Source: Streptomyces sp. NRRL WC-3605 (GTDB taxonomy: Bacteria > Actinomycetota > Actinomycetes > Streptomycetales > Streptomycetaceae). Taken from it: DNA of 64,000 nucleotides. The position numbers were made by a program, and so were the translations under genes. Shown here one piece after another: positions 27,443 to 36,600 of the stretch. Location: positions 30,478-94,477 of the forward strand of contig NZ_LLZN01000055.1 in the NCBI RefSeq assembly GCF_001509795.1, written 5' to 3'. How positions within the stretch are numbered: position 1 is the first letter of the stretch; each line of letters starts with the position of its first letter. Below the pieces are notes generated by a model. It was given only the letters and a program-made list of their open reading frames with translations. It was not told where the DNA came from and made no database searches.

Positions 27443-28608
27443 GGCAGCTCCTTCAGGCCGAGGTCGGTCAGCAGGTCGCGGGCGAGGGTGAGTTCGGCGG
27501 CGATGCCGCCGGCGAGCTGGTTGCGGGCGCGGGGCCGCAGCTCGGACGGCAGGGCCTGCCACGTGTACGTCTCGACCTCGAGGTGGTGGGTGAGCGGCTC
27601 GGGGCCGCCGGCCAGCCGGGTCAGCACGGACTTCAGGACGGGGAGCGTGGAGGTGAGGGGCGCCGCGGGCGCGGCGTGCAGCGGTACGTGGAAGTGGGCG
27701 CGCCACGGCGCGGCGTCGGGCAGGGCGTCACCGCTCAGTGCCTCGCCGAGGTCGTCGGTGCCGCGCAGGCCGGCGGCGGTGGCGACGCGGGTCTGGTGCA
27801 GGAAGCGGGGTTCGTCGAAGGCGGCGAGGGCTGCACGGACCTCGGGGAGGTGCGGATGTTCGGCGTGCAGCGCAGCGGACAGCTGCGACTTGACGACGGG
27901 GACGCCGGCCGCGGTGAGGGCGTCCAGGGCGGTGTGCGGGTCTTCGAAGGAGGTGGCGAGGTGGCAGGTGTCGACGCAGACGCCGATCCGGGGGTGCCCG
28001 ATGGCGGCGAGCGGCGCGAGGGCGTCGCCGGTGGTCTCGACGACGCAGCCGGGTTCGGGTTCGAGGCCTACGCGGATGTCCCGGCCGGTGAGGTCCTGGA
28101 GGGCGTCGAGGCGTTCGCCGAGCGTGACGAGGGCGGTGCGGGCGGTCTCGGCGCGCCGGTCGTCGTAGGCGGTCCGCCAGGCCAGAGGCAGCGTGGAGAT
28201 GGTGCCGCGGGTGACGTCGTCGGGCAGCAGTCCGGCGAGGACGCGGGCGAGGGCGGTGGTGTGCTCCAGGCGTTCGGGGTCGGCCCAGTCCGGCTTGTAG
28301 ACGCGGTACTTGACCTCCTCGGCGCCGAAGCCCTCGTAGGGGAAGCCGTTGAGGGTGACGACCTCCAGGCCGCGCCGGTCGAGTTCGGTGCGCAGCCGGC
28401 GCAGCGCGGACGGGTCGGAGACGAGGGCCAGGGCGGCGTCCTTGGCGAGCCACAGGCCGATGCCGAGGCGGTCGCGTCCGAGGCGCCGGCGAACCGGTTC
28501 GCAGTGGTCGCGCAGCTGGGCGAGGACGCCGTCCAGGGTCTCCGCCGGGTGCACGTTGGTGCAGTAGGCGAGGTGGACGGTGGAGCCGTCGGGGTGCCGG
28601 AAGCGCAT
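27439..28608 (-). CDS. eboE: EboE-like TIM-barrel protein (metabolite traffic protein)
   Basis: This 389-residue protein begins with the EboE signature HLAYCTNVHPAETLDGVLAQL and continues with LNGFPYEGFGAEEVKYRVYKPDWADPERLEHT, GLEPEPGCVVETT and CVDTCHLATSFEDP. It is an AP-endonuclease-2/xylose-isomerase-type barrel with likely metal ligands Glu, Asp and His. Its biochemical role is not established; ebo operons are tied to export or biosynthesis of specialised metabolites such as scytonemin precursors in cyanobacteria. It is in the middle of a tightly packed operon (3 bp after the TatD gene, 4-bp overlap with eboF). Confidence 0.8.
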   Translation of the reverse strand: MRFRHPDGSTVHLAYCTNVHPAETLDGVLAQLRDHCEPVRRRLGRDRLGIGLWLAKDAALALVSDPSALRRLRTELDRRGLEVVTLNGFPYEGFGAEEVKYRVYKPDWADPERLEHTTALARVLAGLLPDDVTRGTISTLPLAWRTAYDDRRAETARTALVTLGERLDALQDLTGRDIRVGLEPEPGCVVETTGDALAPLAAIGHPRIGVCVDTCHLATSFEDPHTALDALTAAGVPVVKSQLSAALHAEHPHLPEVRAALAAFDEPRFLHQTRVATAAGLRGTDDLGEALSGDALPDAAPWRAHFHVPLHAAPAAPLTSTLPVLKSVLTRLAGGPEPLTHHLEVETYTWQALPSELRPRARNQLAGGIAAELTLARDLLTDLGLKELP

Positions 28609-28611
28609 GGC

Positions 28612-29553
28612 TCACGCCCCCGGGACGGCGGTCGCCCCGTGCCGGTCCGCCACCGCGCCGGCCGGTCCCGCACCGGGGTCCTCCGCGGGTCCCCCGCCGG
28701 GGCCCTTCGGTGCGCCGCGCAGGATGGAGTTGCCCTCGTGGGTGGCGTCCGGGGTGGTCACGTCTAGGGTGAGGCGGCCGCTGCGCCCGTAGAAGGCGAC
28801 GGGGTTGCGCCACAGCACCCGGTCCACGTCGTCCTCGTCGAAGCCCTCGGCCAGCATCAGGTCGGCGACCTTGCGGGTCTTCAGGGGGTCGCTTCGCCCC
28901 CAGTCGGCCGCCGAGTTCACCAGGACCCGCTCGGGGCCGTAGGCGCGCAGGATGGCGACCATCCGTTCCTCGTCCATCTTGGTGTCGGGATAGACGGAGA
29001 AGCCGAGCCAGCAGCCGCTGTCCTTGGCCTCCTTGACGGTGGTCTCGTTCAGGTGGTCGATCAGGACGTGGTCCACGGGCAGGGCGGACTCGCGGACGAC
29101 GTCGAGGGTGCGGCGCAGGCCGGCGAGCTTGTCGCGGTGCGGCGTGTGGACCAGCGCGGGGAGTTCGTGGGCGGCGGCGAGTTCGAGCTGGGCGGCGAGG
29201 GCGGTGTCCTCGGCCGGGGTCATCGAGTCGTAGCCGATCTCGCCGACGGCGACGACCTGGTCCTTGACGAGATACCGGGGAAGTTCGTCGAGGACCGCGA
29301 CGCAGCGCGGGTCGTTCGCCTCCTTGGGGTTGAGGGCGAGGGTGCAGTGGTGGGCTATGCCGTGCTGGGCGGCGCGGAACGGCTCCCAGCCGAGGAGGGA
29401 GTCGAAGTAGTCCAGGAAGGAGGCGGGAGAGGTGCGGGGCTGGCCGAGCCAGAAGGAGGGTTCGACGACGGCACGGACACCGGCGGCGTACATGGCCTCG
29501 TAGTCGTCGGTGGTGCGCGACGTCATGTGGATGTGGGGGTCGAAGAGGCGCAT
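28612..29553 (-). CDS. eboB: TatD-family metal hydrolase, EboB-like
   Basis: This 313-residue amidohydrolase-fold protein has the N-terminal metal site LFDPHIHMTSRTTDDYEAM, then VVAVGEIGYD, ALVHTPHRDK, DHLNETTVKEAKDSGCWLGFSVYP and NSAADWGRSDPLKTRKVADLM. It lacks a signal peptide. The C-terminal 35 residues are Gly/Pro/Ala rich and probably disordered. The gene order next to EboA, EboE and EboF homologues identifies it as the EboB member of an Ebo cluster. The reaction is unknown; TatD relatives are nucleases or lactonase/phosphotriesterase-like. AAGGAG precedes the ATG by 5 bp. Confidence 0.78.
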   Translation of the reverse strand: MRLFDPHIHMTSRTTDDYEAMYAAGVRAVVEPSFWLGQPRTSPASFLDYFDSLLGWEPFRAAQHGIAHHCTLALNPKEANDPRCVAVLDELPRYLVKDQVVAVGEIGYDSMTPAEDTALAAQLELAAAHELPALVHTPHRDKLAGLRRTLDVVRESALPVDHVLIDHLNETTVKEAKDSGCWLGFSVYPDTKMDEERMVAILRAYGPERVLVNSAADWGRSDPLKTRKVADLMLAEGFDEDDVDRVLWRNPVAFYGRSGRLTLDVTTPDATHEGNSILRGAPKGPGGGPAEDPGAGPAGAVADRHGATAVPGA

Positions 29554-29578
29554 CGGGACTCCTTGCCGTCGGGTGCGC

Positions 29579-30382
29579 TCAGCCGTGGTCGGTGGCGGGC
29601 GCGGAGGGGGTGGCCGGGGGGTCGGTCAGAGTCAGTACGCGGTGCAGGTCGGCGGGGACGGCACGGCCGGCGGCGGTGCGCTCGGCCGCGTAGTCGGTCA
29701 GCATGCGGGCGAGTTCGGTGTCGCGGTGCGCCCGGTGGTCCAGGTCCGCCACGGCGTCGACGGGCACTCCGGTGAACAGGCACTTCAGGACGGCGTGGCG
29801 CCACGCGTGGGCGTCGAGGTGCCGGGCGGCGTAGGGGCCGACGGCGGCCGTGACGAGCCGTGTGTCGTTGGTGCGCAGGGCGTCCTCGACGAGCGGCAGT
29901 CCCTCGGGCCCGGGCACCAGGTGCGGCAGCGCGTACAGGACGGCGCGGCGTTCGGCGCCGGTGCCCTGGTAGTAGACCCGGGACAGGGCGTCGGCGTCGG
30001 CGCGGGCCGCGTGCAGGATGAGGACGCGGGCGGCGTCGGCGTGTACCGGACCGCAGCGGCGGCCGGCCTCGGCGATCCGCAGCTCCCACACCGAGATGGG
30101 GCCGTGTGTGCCGGGGTGGTCGACGGCCTCGTCCAGGGCCCGTCGCAGCCAGCCGCGGGCCGGTTCGTCGAGCCGGGCGGTGAGGTGGCCGCGCAGTTCG
30201 CGGGGGGTGGCGGTGGCGAGCGTGGCGGTGCCGGGGTCCGGGTCGGTGGCGGCGCCCGTGGGGGTCCCGTCGGCCGCGGTGCCGGCCACGGGTCTTGGTC
30301 CCGTGCCGGTGGCGGGGTCCGTGAGCGGATCGTCGGCCGTGTCCGCGCCCGGGGTCGCCGGGCTGGTGCGGGGGCGGGTCAT
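29579..30382 (-). CDS. eboA: EboA domain protein
   Basis: This 267-residue protein has about 55 low-complexity Thr/Pro/Ala/Asp/Gly residues at the N-terminus, then a helical domain with RGWLRRALDEA, RCGPVHADAARVLILHAAR, ALYALPHL-type repeats and HAWRHAVLKCLFTGVPVDAV, matching EboA. HEAT-like helical pairs are apparent. Its function is unknown beyond membership of the ebo operon. It overlaps the upstream isomerase gene by 4 bp and precedes eboB by 25 bp. The real start may lie further downstream because the low-complexity tail is unusual. Confidence 0.7.
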   Translation of the reverse strand: MTRPRTSPATPGADTADDPLTDPATGTGPRPVAGTAADGTPTGAATDPDPGTATLATATPRELRGHLTARLDEPARGWLRRALDEAVDHPGTHGPISVWELRIAEAGRRCGPVHADAARVLILHAARADADALSRVYYQGTGAERRAVLYALPHLVPGPEGLPLVEDALRTNDTRLVTAAVGPYAARHLDAHAWRHAVLKCLFTGVPVDAVADLDHRAHRDTELARMLTDYAAERTAAGRAVPADLHRVLTLTDPPATPSAPATDHG

Positions 30383-31434
30383 GAGGTGCTCCCTTCAGGG
30401 GTGGCGGAGGGATCGCCGTGCGACGGGACGGGGAGGGGTGAGGCGAGGGCCGTGGCCTCGGCGCGGCGGAGGAACGGGAGGGACAGTTCTGCGTGGTGCG
30501 GCCCGGCGTGGGAGTGGCGGGGCAGTTCGACGACCGTCAGGCCCTGGTAGCCGGAGGCGGCGAGGGCCGCGAGGACGGGCGGGAAGTCGATCTCCCCCTC
30601 CCCGAACGGGAGGTGTTCGTGGACACCGCGCCGCATGTCCTCGATCTGCACGTGGCGCAGCCAGGGCGCGGCGGCGCGTACGCAGTCGGCGGGAGAGGAG
30701 GTCTCCAGGCACTGGCAGTGGCCGATGTCGAGGGTGAGCCCGAGCGGGCCGGGGTCGCCCAGGCGGTGGCGCAGCCGGTGGAAGTCGTCGAGGCGGGCCA
30801 CGAGGTGGCCGGGTTCCGGTTCGACGGCGAGCGGCACACCGGCGGCAGCGGCGGTGTCCAGGACCGGGGCGAGGCTGTCGGTCAGGCGTTTCCACGCCGT
30901 GTCCTCGTCCGTGCCGGGCGGGAGGACGCCGCTGAAGCAGTGCACGGCGTGGGCGCCGAGTTCGGCGGCGACCCGCACGGCCCGCAACAGCAGGTCGACG
31001 CGGCGGGCGCGGTCGTCGGGCGCCGCGTCGAGCAGCGAGGGGCCGTGCTTGCGGCGGGCGTCGAGCACATAGCGGGCGCCGGTCTCGATGGTGACGCCGA
31101 GGCCGAGTTCGGCCAGCCTCCGGGCGAGGCGGGCGGTGCGGGCGGCCAGGTCGGGGGCGTAGGGGTCGAGATGCATGTGGTCGAGCGTCAGGCCGAGGCC
31201 GTCGTACCCGAGGTCGGCGAGCAGCCCGAGTGCGTCGTCGAGCCGAAGATCGGCGAGCCCGTTGGTGCCGTATCCGAAGCGGAGGGGGGCGGGAGGGGCG
31301 GTGGCGGCGTCCCGCGCGGGGGGCTGTGCCGGGTCCGGGCCGGCGGCTCGCGCAGGGGGCTGTGCCGGGTCCGGGCCGGCGGCTCCCCCGGCGGGCCGTG
31401 ACGGGGCCGGGAACGGATCGGGCCAGGAGCTCAT
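30379..31434 (-). CDS. Cytoplasmic sugar phosphate isomerase/epimerase-like TIM barrel in the Ebo cluster
   Basis: This 351-residue protein has a tail of about 45 residues containing two copies of AAGPDPAQPPAR, then an AP_endonuc_2 barrel starting LRFGYGTNGLADLRLDDAL, with metal-site segments LAVEPEPGHL, LTLDIGHCQC, VQIEDMRRG and VVELPRHS. It should isomerise or epimerise a sugar, polyol or inositol derivative. ATGA overlaps with the genes on either side show tight co-translation with the UbiA and EboA homologues. Placement after an INO1-like gene suggests the substrate is inositol-derived, but this is inference. Confidence 0.75.
   Translation of the reverse strand: MSSWPDPFPAPSRPAGGAAGPDPAQPPARAAGPDPAQPPARDAATAPPAPLRFGYGTNGLADLRLDDALGLLADLGYDGLGLTLDHMHLDPYAPDLAARTARLARRLAELGLGVTIETGARYVLDARRKHGPSLLDAAPDDRARRVDLLLRAVRVAAELGAHAVHCFSGVLPPGTDEDTAWKRLTDSLAPVLDTAAAAGVPLAVEPEPGHLVARLDDFHRLRHRLGDPGPLGLTLDIGHCQCLETSSPADCVRAAAPWLRHVQIEDMRRGVHEHLPFGEGEIDFPPVLAALAASGYQGLTVVELPRHSHAGPHHAELSLPFLRRAEATALASPLPVPSHGDPSATPEGSTS
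31314..31385 (-). repeat. 36-bp tandem repeat in the Ebo-cluster isomerase gene
   Basis: Two adjacent 36-bp copies (31314-31349, 31350-31385) differ at one base (GCGCG/AGGGGG). They encode two copies of AAGPDPAQPPAR in the N-terminal tail. Frame is preserved. Confidence 0.9.
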
Positions 31435-32387
31435 GTGATGCTCACCTTCTTCGCGTACCGCCGCCCCAGCGGGGCGAGCGCGGCGATGGCCAGGGCGGTG
31501 AGCCCGGCTCCGGCGCGGGCCGCGAGTGCCGCCTGGAGCGGGATGGTGGCCCGGATGCCACCGCCGACCGCCCGCTGGGTGAGGGGCGGTGAGGGGTTGA
31601 GCGCGGCGTGCGTGTACGGGCGCCCGGCGGTGACGGCGTAGGTGGCGGCCAGGGCGGTACGCAGGGCCTGGCCGGGGGTGGGGCCGCCCCGCAGCGACCC
31701 CCGCTGGGTCTGACCACCTTGCAGAGAGGGACCACCGCGCAGAGCGGGACCACCGCGCACGGCGGACTCCTCGCGCCTCCCGCCCGCCGCGACCACCCGT
31801 GCCAGCACCGCCGTCACCCCCAGGGCCGCCAGGGGTGGGAGGGACGTGCCGCCCTGGGTCTCGCGGCGGGAGACGGCGGTCACCGCGAGGGTGTGGGTGC
31901 CGAGCAGGGCCGCGGAGGACAGGGCGGGCCGGGGGCGGCCGGTGGTGGCGGCCGCGCCGAGCAGGTGGTCGAGGCCGCGCGCGGCGGCCATGGCGACGGG
32001 ACCGGCGGGGGTGTGCTTGAGGCCGAGGTCGTACGCCCACACGGTGGCGGCCAGCGGGGTCGCCACCGCCAGGGCCGGGCGGCCGGCGCCGGCGGCCAGG
32101 CCCAGACCGGCGGCGGTCAGGGCGCAGGCCGCCGCGAGGGCGGAGGACGGCTGGATGCGGCCGGACGGCAGGGGCCGGTGCGGGCGTTCGGCGGCGTCCT
32201 CCACGCGGTCCGCCCAGTCGTTGAGGGCCATGCCGGCCTCGTAGAGGCAGAGGGAGGAGCCGATGGCGAGCAGGGTGCGGGGGCCGGGCCGGGCCCCGGC
32301 GGCGACGGCACCGCTGAGGGCGTCACCGGGGACGGTGAACAGGGCGGGCAGCCGCAGCAGTTCGGCCCAGGCGCGGCGACGGCTCAC
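31431..32387 (-). CDS. eboC: UbiA-family prenyltransferase-like membrane protein, EboC-like
   Basis: This 318-residue, multi-span protein starts at the GTG at 32387 (GTGA overlap with the INO1-like gene). It has the UbiA metal/pyrophosphate motif NDWADRVED followed by ERPHRPLPSGRI, and a second loop YDLGLKHTPAGP. Family members transfer prenyl groups to aromatic or sugar acceptors within the membrane. Residues around 205-240 are a Gly/Arg/Pro low-complexity insert built from 18-bp repeats that is absent from typical UbiA enzymes. The position matches EboC. The acceptor may be the product of the upstream INO1-like enzyme. Confidence 0.8.
   Translation of the reverse strand: MSRRRAWAELLRLPALFTVPGDALSGAVAAGARPGPRTLLAIGSSLCLYEAGMALNDWADRVEDAAERPHRPLPSGRIQPSSALAAACALTAAGLGLAAGAGRPALAVATPLAATVWAYDLGLKHTPAGPVAMAAARGLDHLLGAAATTGRPRPALSSAALLGTHTLAVTAVSRRETQGGTSLPPLAALGVTAVLARVVAAGGRREESAVRGGPALRGGPSLQGGQTQRGSLRGGPTPGQALRTALAATYAVTAGRPYTHAALNPSPPLTQRAVGGGIRATIPLQAALAARAGAGLTALAIAALAPLGRRYAKKVSIT
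31709..31762 (-). repeat. 18-bp degenerate repeats inside the eboC-like gene
   Basis: Three consecutive 18-bp units with core GGACCACCGCGCAGAG (the first more diverged) encode the RGGP(A/S)L-type low-complexity loop. They sit between membrane segments and keep the frame. Confidence 0.7.
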
Positions 32388-33550
32388 GGACGCTCCTCCG
32401 CGTGACCGGCGTCCGCCGGGCGCAGCCGCACCCCCAGCTCCAGCAGGGCCCCGTACTGTTCGCCCAGGCTGGCCGGGCCCTCGCCCACGGGGTCCTTGAA
32501 GTAGAAGCCGAGTGGGGCGAGCGGGCCGGTCAGGCCGGCCTCGTGGGCGCGGGCGGTGAGGCGGGCCAGGTCGAGGACCAAGGGCGCCGCGAGCGCCGAG
32601 TCGCAGCCCTGCCAGATGGTCTGCAGGACCATGCGGGTGCCGAGGAAGCCGTCGAAGGCGATGTGGTCCCAGGCGGTCTTCCAGTCGCCGAGGGCCGGGA
32701 CGTCGTCGATGTGGACCTCGCCCTCGGGGACGGTGCCGAGGGTGTCGGCGAGGACGCGTTCCTTGCCGGCGTTCTTCGCGGCGGCCGCGGCGGGGTCGGC
32801 GAGGGCGGCGCCGTCGCCGCCGCCGAGCAGGTTGGTGCCGGACCACGCGCGGACGGTCAGGGCCCGCTGGGCGAACATCGGCCCGAGCACGGCCCGCAGC
32901 AGGGTCTGCCCGGTTTTGCCGTCCCGTCCGGCGTAGGGCAGGCCGCTCTCCTCCGCCTCGCGGGCGGCGACGGGGTGGTGCAGGCCCTCGGACGGGGTGA
33001 AGTTGACGTAGGGGCAGCCGGCGCGCAGGGCGGCGAGGGCGTACAGGGTGCTGGCGGGGAGGGGCGCGTCCGCGCGGCCCTCGGAGGCGGGTTCGGTGGA
33101 GGCGACGTTCACCACGACCGTCCGCTCCAGGGCGTGGCGGCGGGTGAAGTCGCGGATGTCGGCGGCGAACGCGTCGATCAGTTCGGCCTCGGTGCGGGTG
33201 TCCCCCCGGGTGGGGCCGCCGGGCCTGATCTCGCGGTCGGCGGCCGCGAGTTCGGAGGCGACGGCTGTGGCGACGCCGGGCGGGAGGACTCCCCCGGCGG
33301 TCAGGGTCTCGGCGCGCTTGGGCAGCGGGCAGTCGAGCGTGTCGTGGCCGCCGAAGACGAGATCGGACAGGGCGGGCAGGCCGCCGGCGGCGAAGGCGGG
33401 GGTCTCGGTGACCATGCCGGTCGGCGGGTGCAGTCCGGCGGCGATGGCGGCGCACCCCGTGACGACGGTGGTGGCGACGGAGCCCCGTGCTCCGATCAGC
33501 CACACCCCCGTACGCGGGCGGGTCAGGGGCGCGGAAGGGGACGCGGACAT
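32384..33550 (-). CDS. Myo-inositol-1-phosphate synthase homologue heading the Ebo cluster
   Basis: This 388-residue member of the INO1 family has an NAD-binding GARGSVATTVVTG (about 20-32), VNVASTEP, NFTPSEG, DGKTGQTLLRAVLGPMF, WSGTNLLGGGDG and FDGFLGTRMVLQTIWQGCDSALAAPLVLDL. These place it with the archaeal/Ebo-type INO1 group rather than the shorter actinobacterial Ino1 used for mycothiol and phosphatidylinositol. It should convert glucose-6-phosphate (or a related hexose phosphate) to an inositol phosphate with NAD as recycling cofactor. AGGAGG precedes the ATG at 33550. In classical ebo operons this position holds a sugar-phosphate cyclase (EboD). Confidence 0.82.
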   Translation of the reverse strand: MSASPSAPLTRPRTGVWLIGARGSVATTVVTGCAAIAAGLHPPTGMVTETPAFAAGGLPALSDLVFGGHDTLDCPLPKRAETLTAGGVLPPGVATAVASELAAADREIRPGGPTRGDTRTEAELIDAFAADIRDFTRRHALERTVVVNVASTEPASEGRADAPLPASTLYALAALRAGCPYVNFTPSEGLHHPVAAREAEESGLPYAGRDGKTGQTLLRAVLGPMFAQRALTVRAWSGTNLLGGGDGAALADPAAAAAKNAGKERVLADTLGTVPEGEVHIDDVPALGDWKTAWDHIAFDGFLGTRMVLQTIWQGCDSALAAPLVLDLARLTARAHEAGLTGPLAPLGFYFKDPVGEGPASLGEQYGALLELGVRLRPADAGHAEERP

Positions 33551-33599
33551 GGGCAGCCTCCTGGTCGTGCGCGAACACCGGGGGGGGAGGGCGAGGGAC

Positions 33600-33631
33600 G
33601 GCGGGCGGGGGTCCGGCGTCCCCCGCCCGCC
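33600..33631 (-). terminator. Hairpin after the large secreted dehydrogenase/ThuA gene
   Basis: A 12-bp perfect GC stem (GGCGGGCGGGGG and complement) with an 8-nt loop lies just past the stop at 33637. It separates that transcript from the INO1-like operon 50 bp further on. Confidence 0.75.
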
Positions 33632-33636
33632 GCCGT

Positions 33637-36600
33637 TCAGTCGCCCTGGACGGGCAGTTCCTTCAGCTGGACGTTGCGGAAGGAGACCTTGTCGTCGGCA
33701 CCGTGGTTCTGCAGGCCGATGTAGCCGTCGGTCAGGCTCCGCTGGGGGTCCGTGTTGGTGAAGTCGTTGATCTTGACTCCGTTGAGGAACACCTGGAGGC
33801 GTTCGCCCTGGACCTTGATCTCGTAGGAGTTCCACTGGCCGGGCGGCCGCAGGACCTGGTCACGGGCCTTGATGTTCGCCGACTTGAACGAGTAGATCGC
33901 TCCGGTCGTGCGGTCGGGCGCGTCCGTGGCGTCGATCTGGATCTCGTAGCCCTTGTCGACCGCGGACCAGGGGTCGTCGGAGGCCGGGAAGCCCACGAAG
34001 ACACCCGAGTTGTCGTCGCCCCGCATCTTCCAGTCGAGCTTCAGCGAGTACGACTTCAGCTCCTTGGCCTGGTACCAGAGCAGACCCATGCCGCCCTCGG
34101 ACTCCATGACCCCGCCGTCCTTGACGACGAACTTGCCCGGGCCGGCCTGCTTCCAGCCGTCCAGGGTCTGGCCGTTGAAGATCTTCCGGTAGCCCTTGTC
34201 CGGCTTGCAGTCCGCCTTGACCTGGCCGGTGGCGTACTGGAGGCCGCCGAGCAGGTGGGCGCGGAAGGCTTCGTCGGCGTAGGACTCCTTGGTGTGGCCG
34301 CCGCCGGTGTAGAAGGAGCGGCCGCCCTCGTAGGTCTGGCACCAGGCGATCGGGTGGTCGCCCTTCATGGTGCCGCCCTGGTAGCTGGTCTCGTCCAGGG
34401 TGGCGAGGACCTTGGCCTGCTCACGCGGGTTGGTGCGGTAGTTGTACCACTCGTCGGTGCGCTCCCAGGTGTCGTCCAGGTGCGCGGTGGCGGGGTGGTC
34501 GTGGTCCTCGACGCGGACGGTGGCCTTCTGGATGGCCGGGTGCGAGGTGAAGTAGGCGCCGACCAGGCCGCCGTAGAACGCCCAGTCGTACTCGGTGTCG
34601 GCGGCGGCGTGGATGCCCATGTATCCGCCGCCGCCGGCCACGTAGTCCTCGAACGCCTTCTGCTGCTCGGCGTTCAGGACGTCACCGGTGGTGGACAGGA
34701 ACGCCACCGCGTCGTACTTGGCGAGGTTGGTGGTGGTGAACTGCCGGGCCTCCTCGGTCGCGTCGACCGTGATGCCGGCCGGGGCGCCGAGTTCCTTCAG
34801 CGCGGCGACGCCGGCCGGGATGGAGTCGTGGCGGAAGCCGGCGGTCTTGGAGAAGACGAGGACCTTCTTGCCGCCCTTGAACGGCTGGGTGGAGAACTCG
34901 AAGTCGTCCACGTCGTACAGGGCGCCCTCGCCGCCCTTGAAGACCAGGTAGATCTCGGTGGTCTTCTTCGGCAGGGCGCGCAGCGGCACGTCGACGTTCT
35001 GGAACGTCTCCCAGCCTCCGGTCGGCGGGATGTACGCCGAGCCGTGCAGGGGGCCGTCGGGCGAGCCGGTGCGCAGTTCGATGAAGCCGCCGGAGCCGCC
35101 GGAGGAGGCCCGTACGGTCATCTTCTTCTGCCCGTCGAACCGGTAGGGGCTGAAGGAGATCCAGTCGCCGTCGTTGATGTCGCCGACGGTCTTGCCGCCG
35201 TTGGCCTGCGCCTTGTCGAACGTGTTGACGCCGGACTGGGCGGTGAAGTGCTCGGCCTGGCGGTGCAGCGGCTGGACCACGGCGCGGGCGGTGCCGGTCA
35301 GGGCCTCCTGGCCGTTCGCCCCGCCGTCGGTGTAACTGGCGCCGACGACGCCGTAGATGTTGGCGTTGGGGTCGTGTCCGCCGTCACCGGGGGGCGGGTT
35401 CAGGGTGCCCTCGCAGCCCGTCTCACTGGTGAGTTCGTGGGCGTGGGAGTCGTGTCCGAGGCTGTAGGCGACCTTGACCTTGGAGCAGTCGATGCTCTCC
35501 TCGGGGTCGGTGACCGTCACCTTGAACGGGACGGGCTTGCCGAACTCGGAGAGCGCTCCGTTGCCGGGGAGATCGATGCGCACCTTGGGTTCGGTGTTGC
35601 CGACGACGATACGGACGCTGGCGTTGCCCGTGTTGCCCTCGGGGTCCCTGGCGGTGAAGGTGGCGCTGTAGGTGCCCACCTTCTTGTACTGGTGCGTGGG
35701 GGTGAGGCCCTCGCCCTTGGTGCCGTCGCCGAAGTCCCAGCTGTAGGTGAGGTCCGTGGAGTCGGCGTCCTTCGCGGAGCCGGTGAACTTCACCTTGAGG
35801 CCGGCCGCGCCGGACGTCTTGTCGGCGCTCACCTCGGCGATCGGGGAGAAGCCGTCCTCGGCGTTCTCGATCCGGTAGAGCGCGGAGTCCTTGTCGCCCT
35901 GGAACCAGGACAGGCCGTAGTCGAGGACGTAGAGCGCGCCGTCGGGGCCGAACTCCATGTCCATGATCTGGGTGCCGGTCCACGGGAAGTCGTTGATCTT
36001 CGCGACGGAGCCGTCCTCGGTCTGCTCGATCCGCTTGATCCAGCGGCGGCCGAACTCGCCGGCGAAGAAGTCGCCGTCGTACTCCTCGGGGAACTTCACC
36101 TTGGAGTCGAGGTCGGGGTCGTAACGGTAGACCGGGCCGCCCATCGGGGACTCGGAGCCGCTGCCGAACTCGGGCACGGACCCGCCGTCGTAGGGGATCC
36201 AGGCGGGCTGCGCGGGCGGCAGGTCGGTGAGGCCCGTGTTGTGCCGGGAGGTGTTCTTCGGGGCGTCGCAGTCGAACTTCTCACCGGAGACGCCGGTGCC
36301 GAAGTCGTAGTCGACGTAGGCGTCGTTGGCCCCGGTGCAGAACGGCCAGCCGAAGTTGGCGGCCTTGGTGACCTTGGCGAACTCGACCTGTCCGGCGGGG
36401 CCGCGGGTGGGGCTGGCGGCGCCGGCGTCGGGGCCGTAGTCGCCGACGTAGACGATGCCGGTCTTCTTGTCGACGCTGATCCGGAACGGGTTGCGGAAGC
36501 CCATCGCGTAGATCTCGGGGCGGGTCTTCTCGGTGCCCGGGGCGAAGAGGTTGCCCTCCGGGATGGTGTACGAGCCGTCCTCGGCGACCTTGATGCGCAG

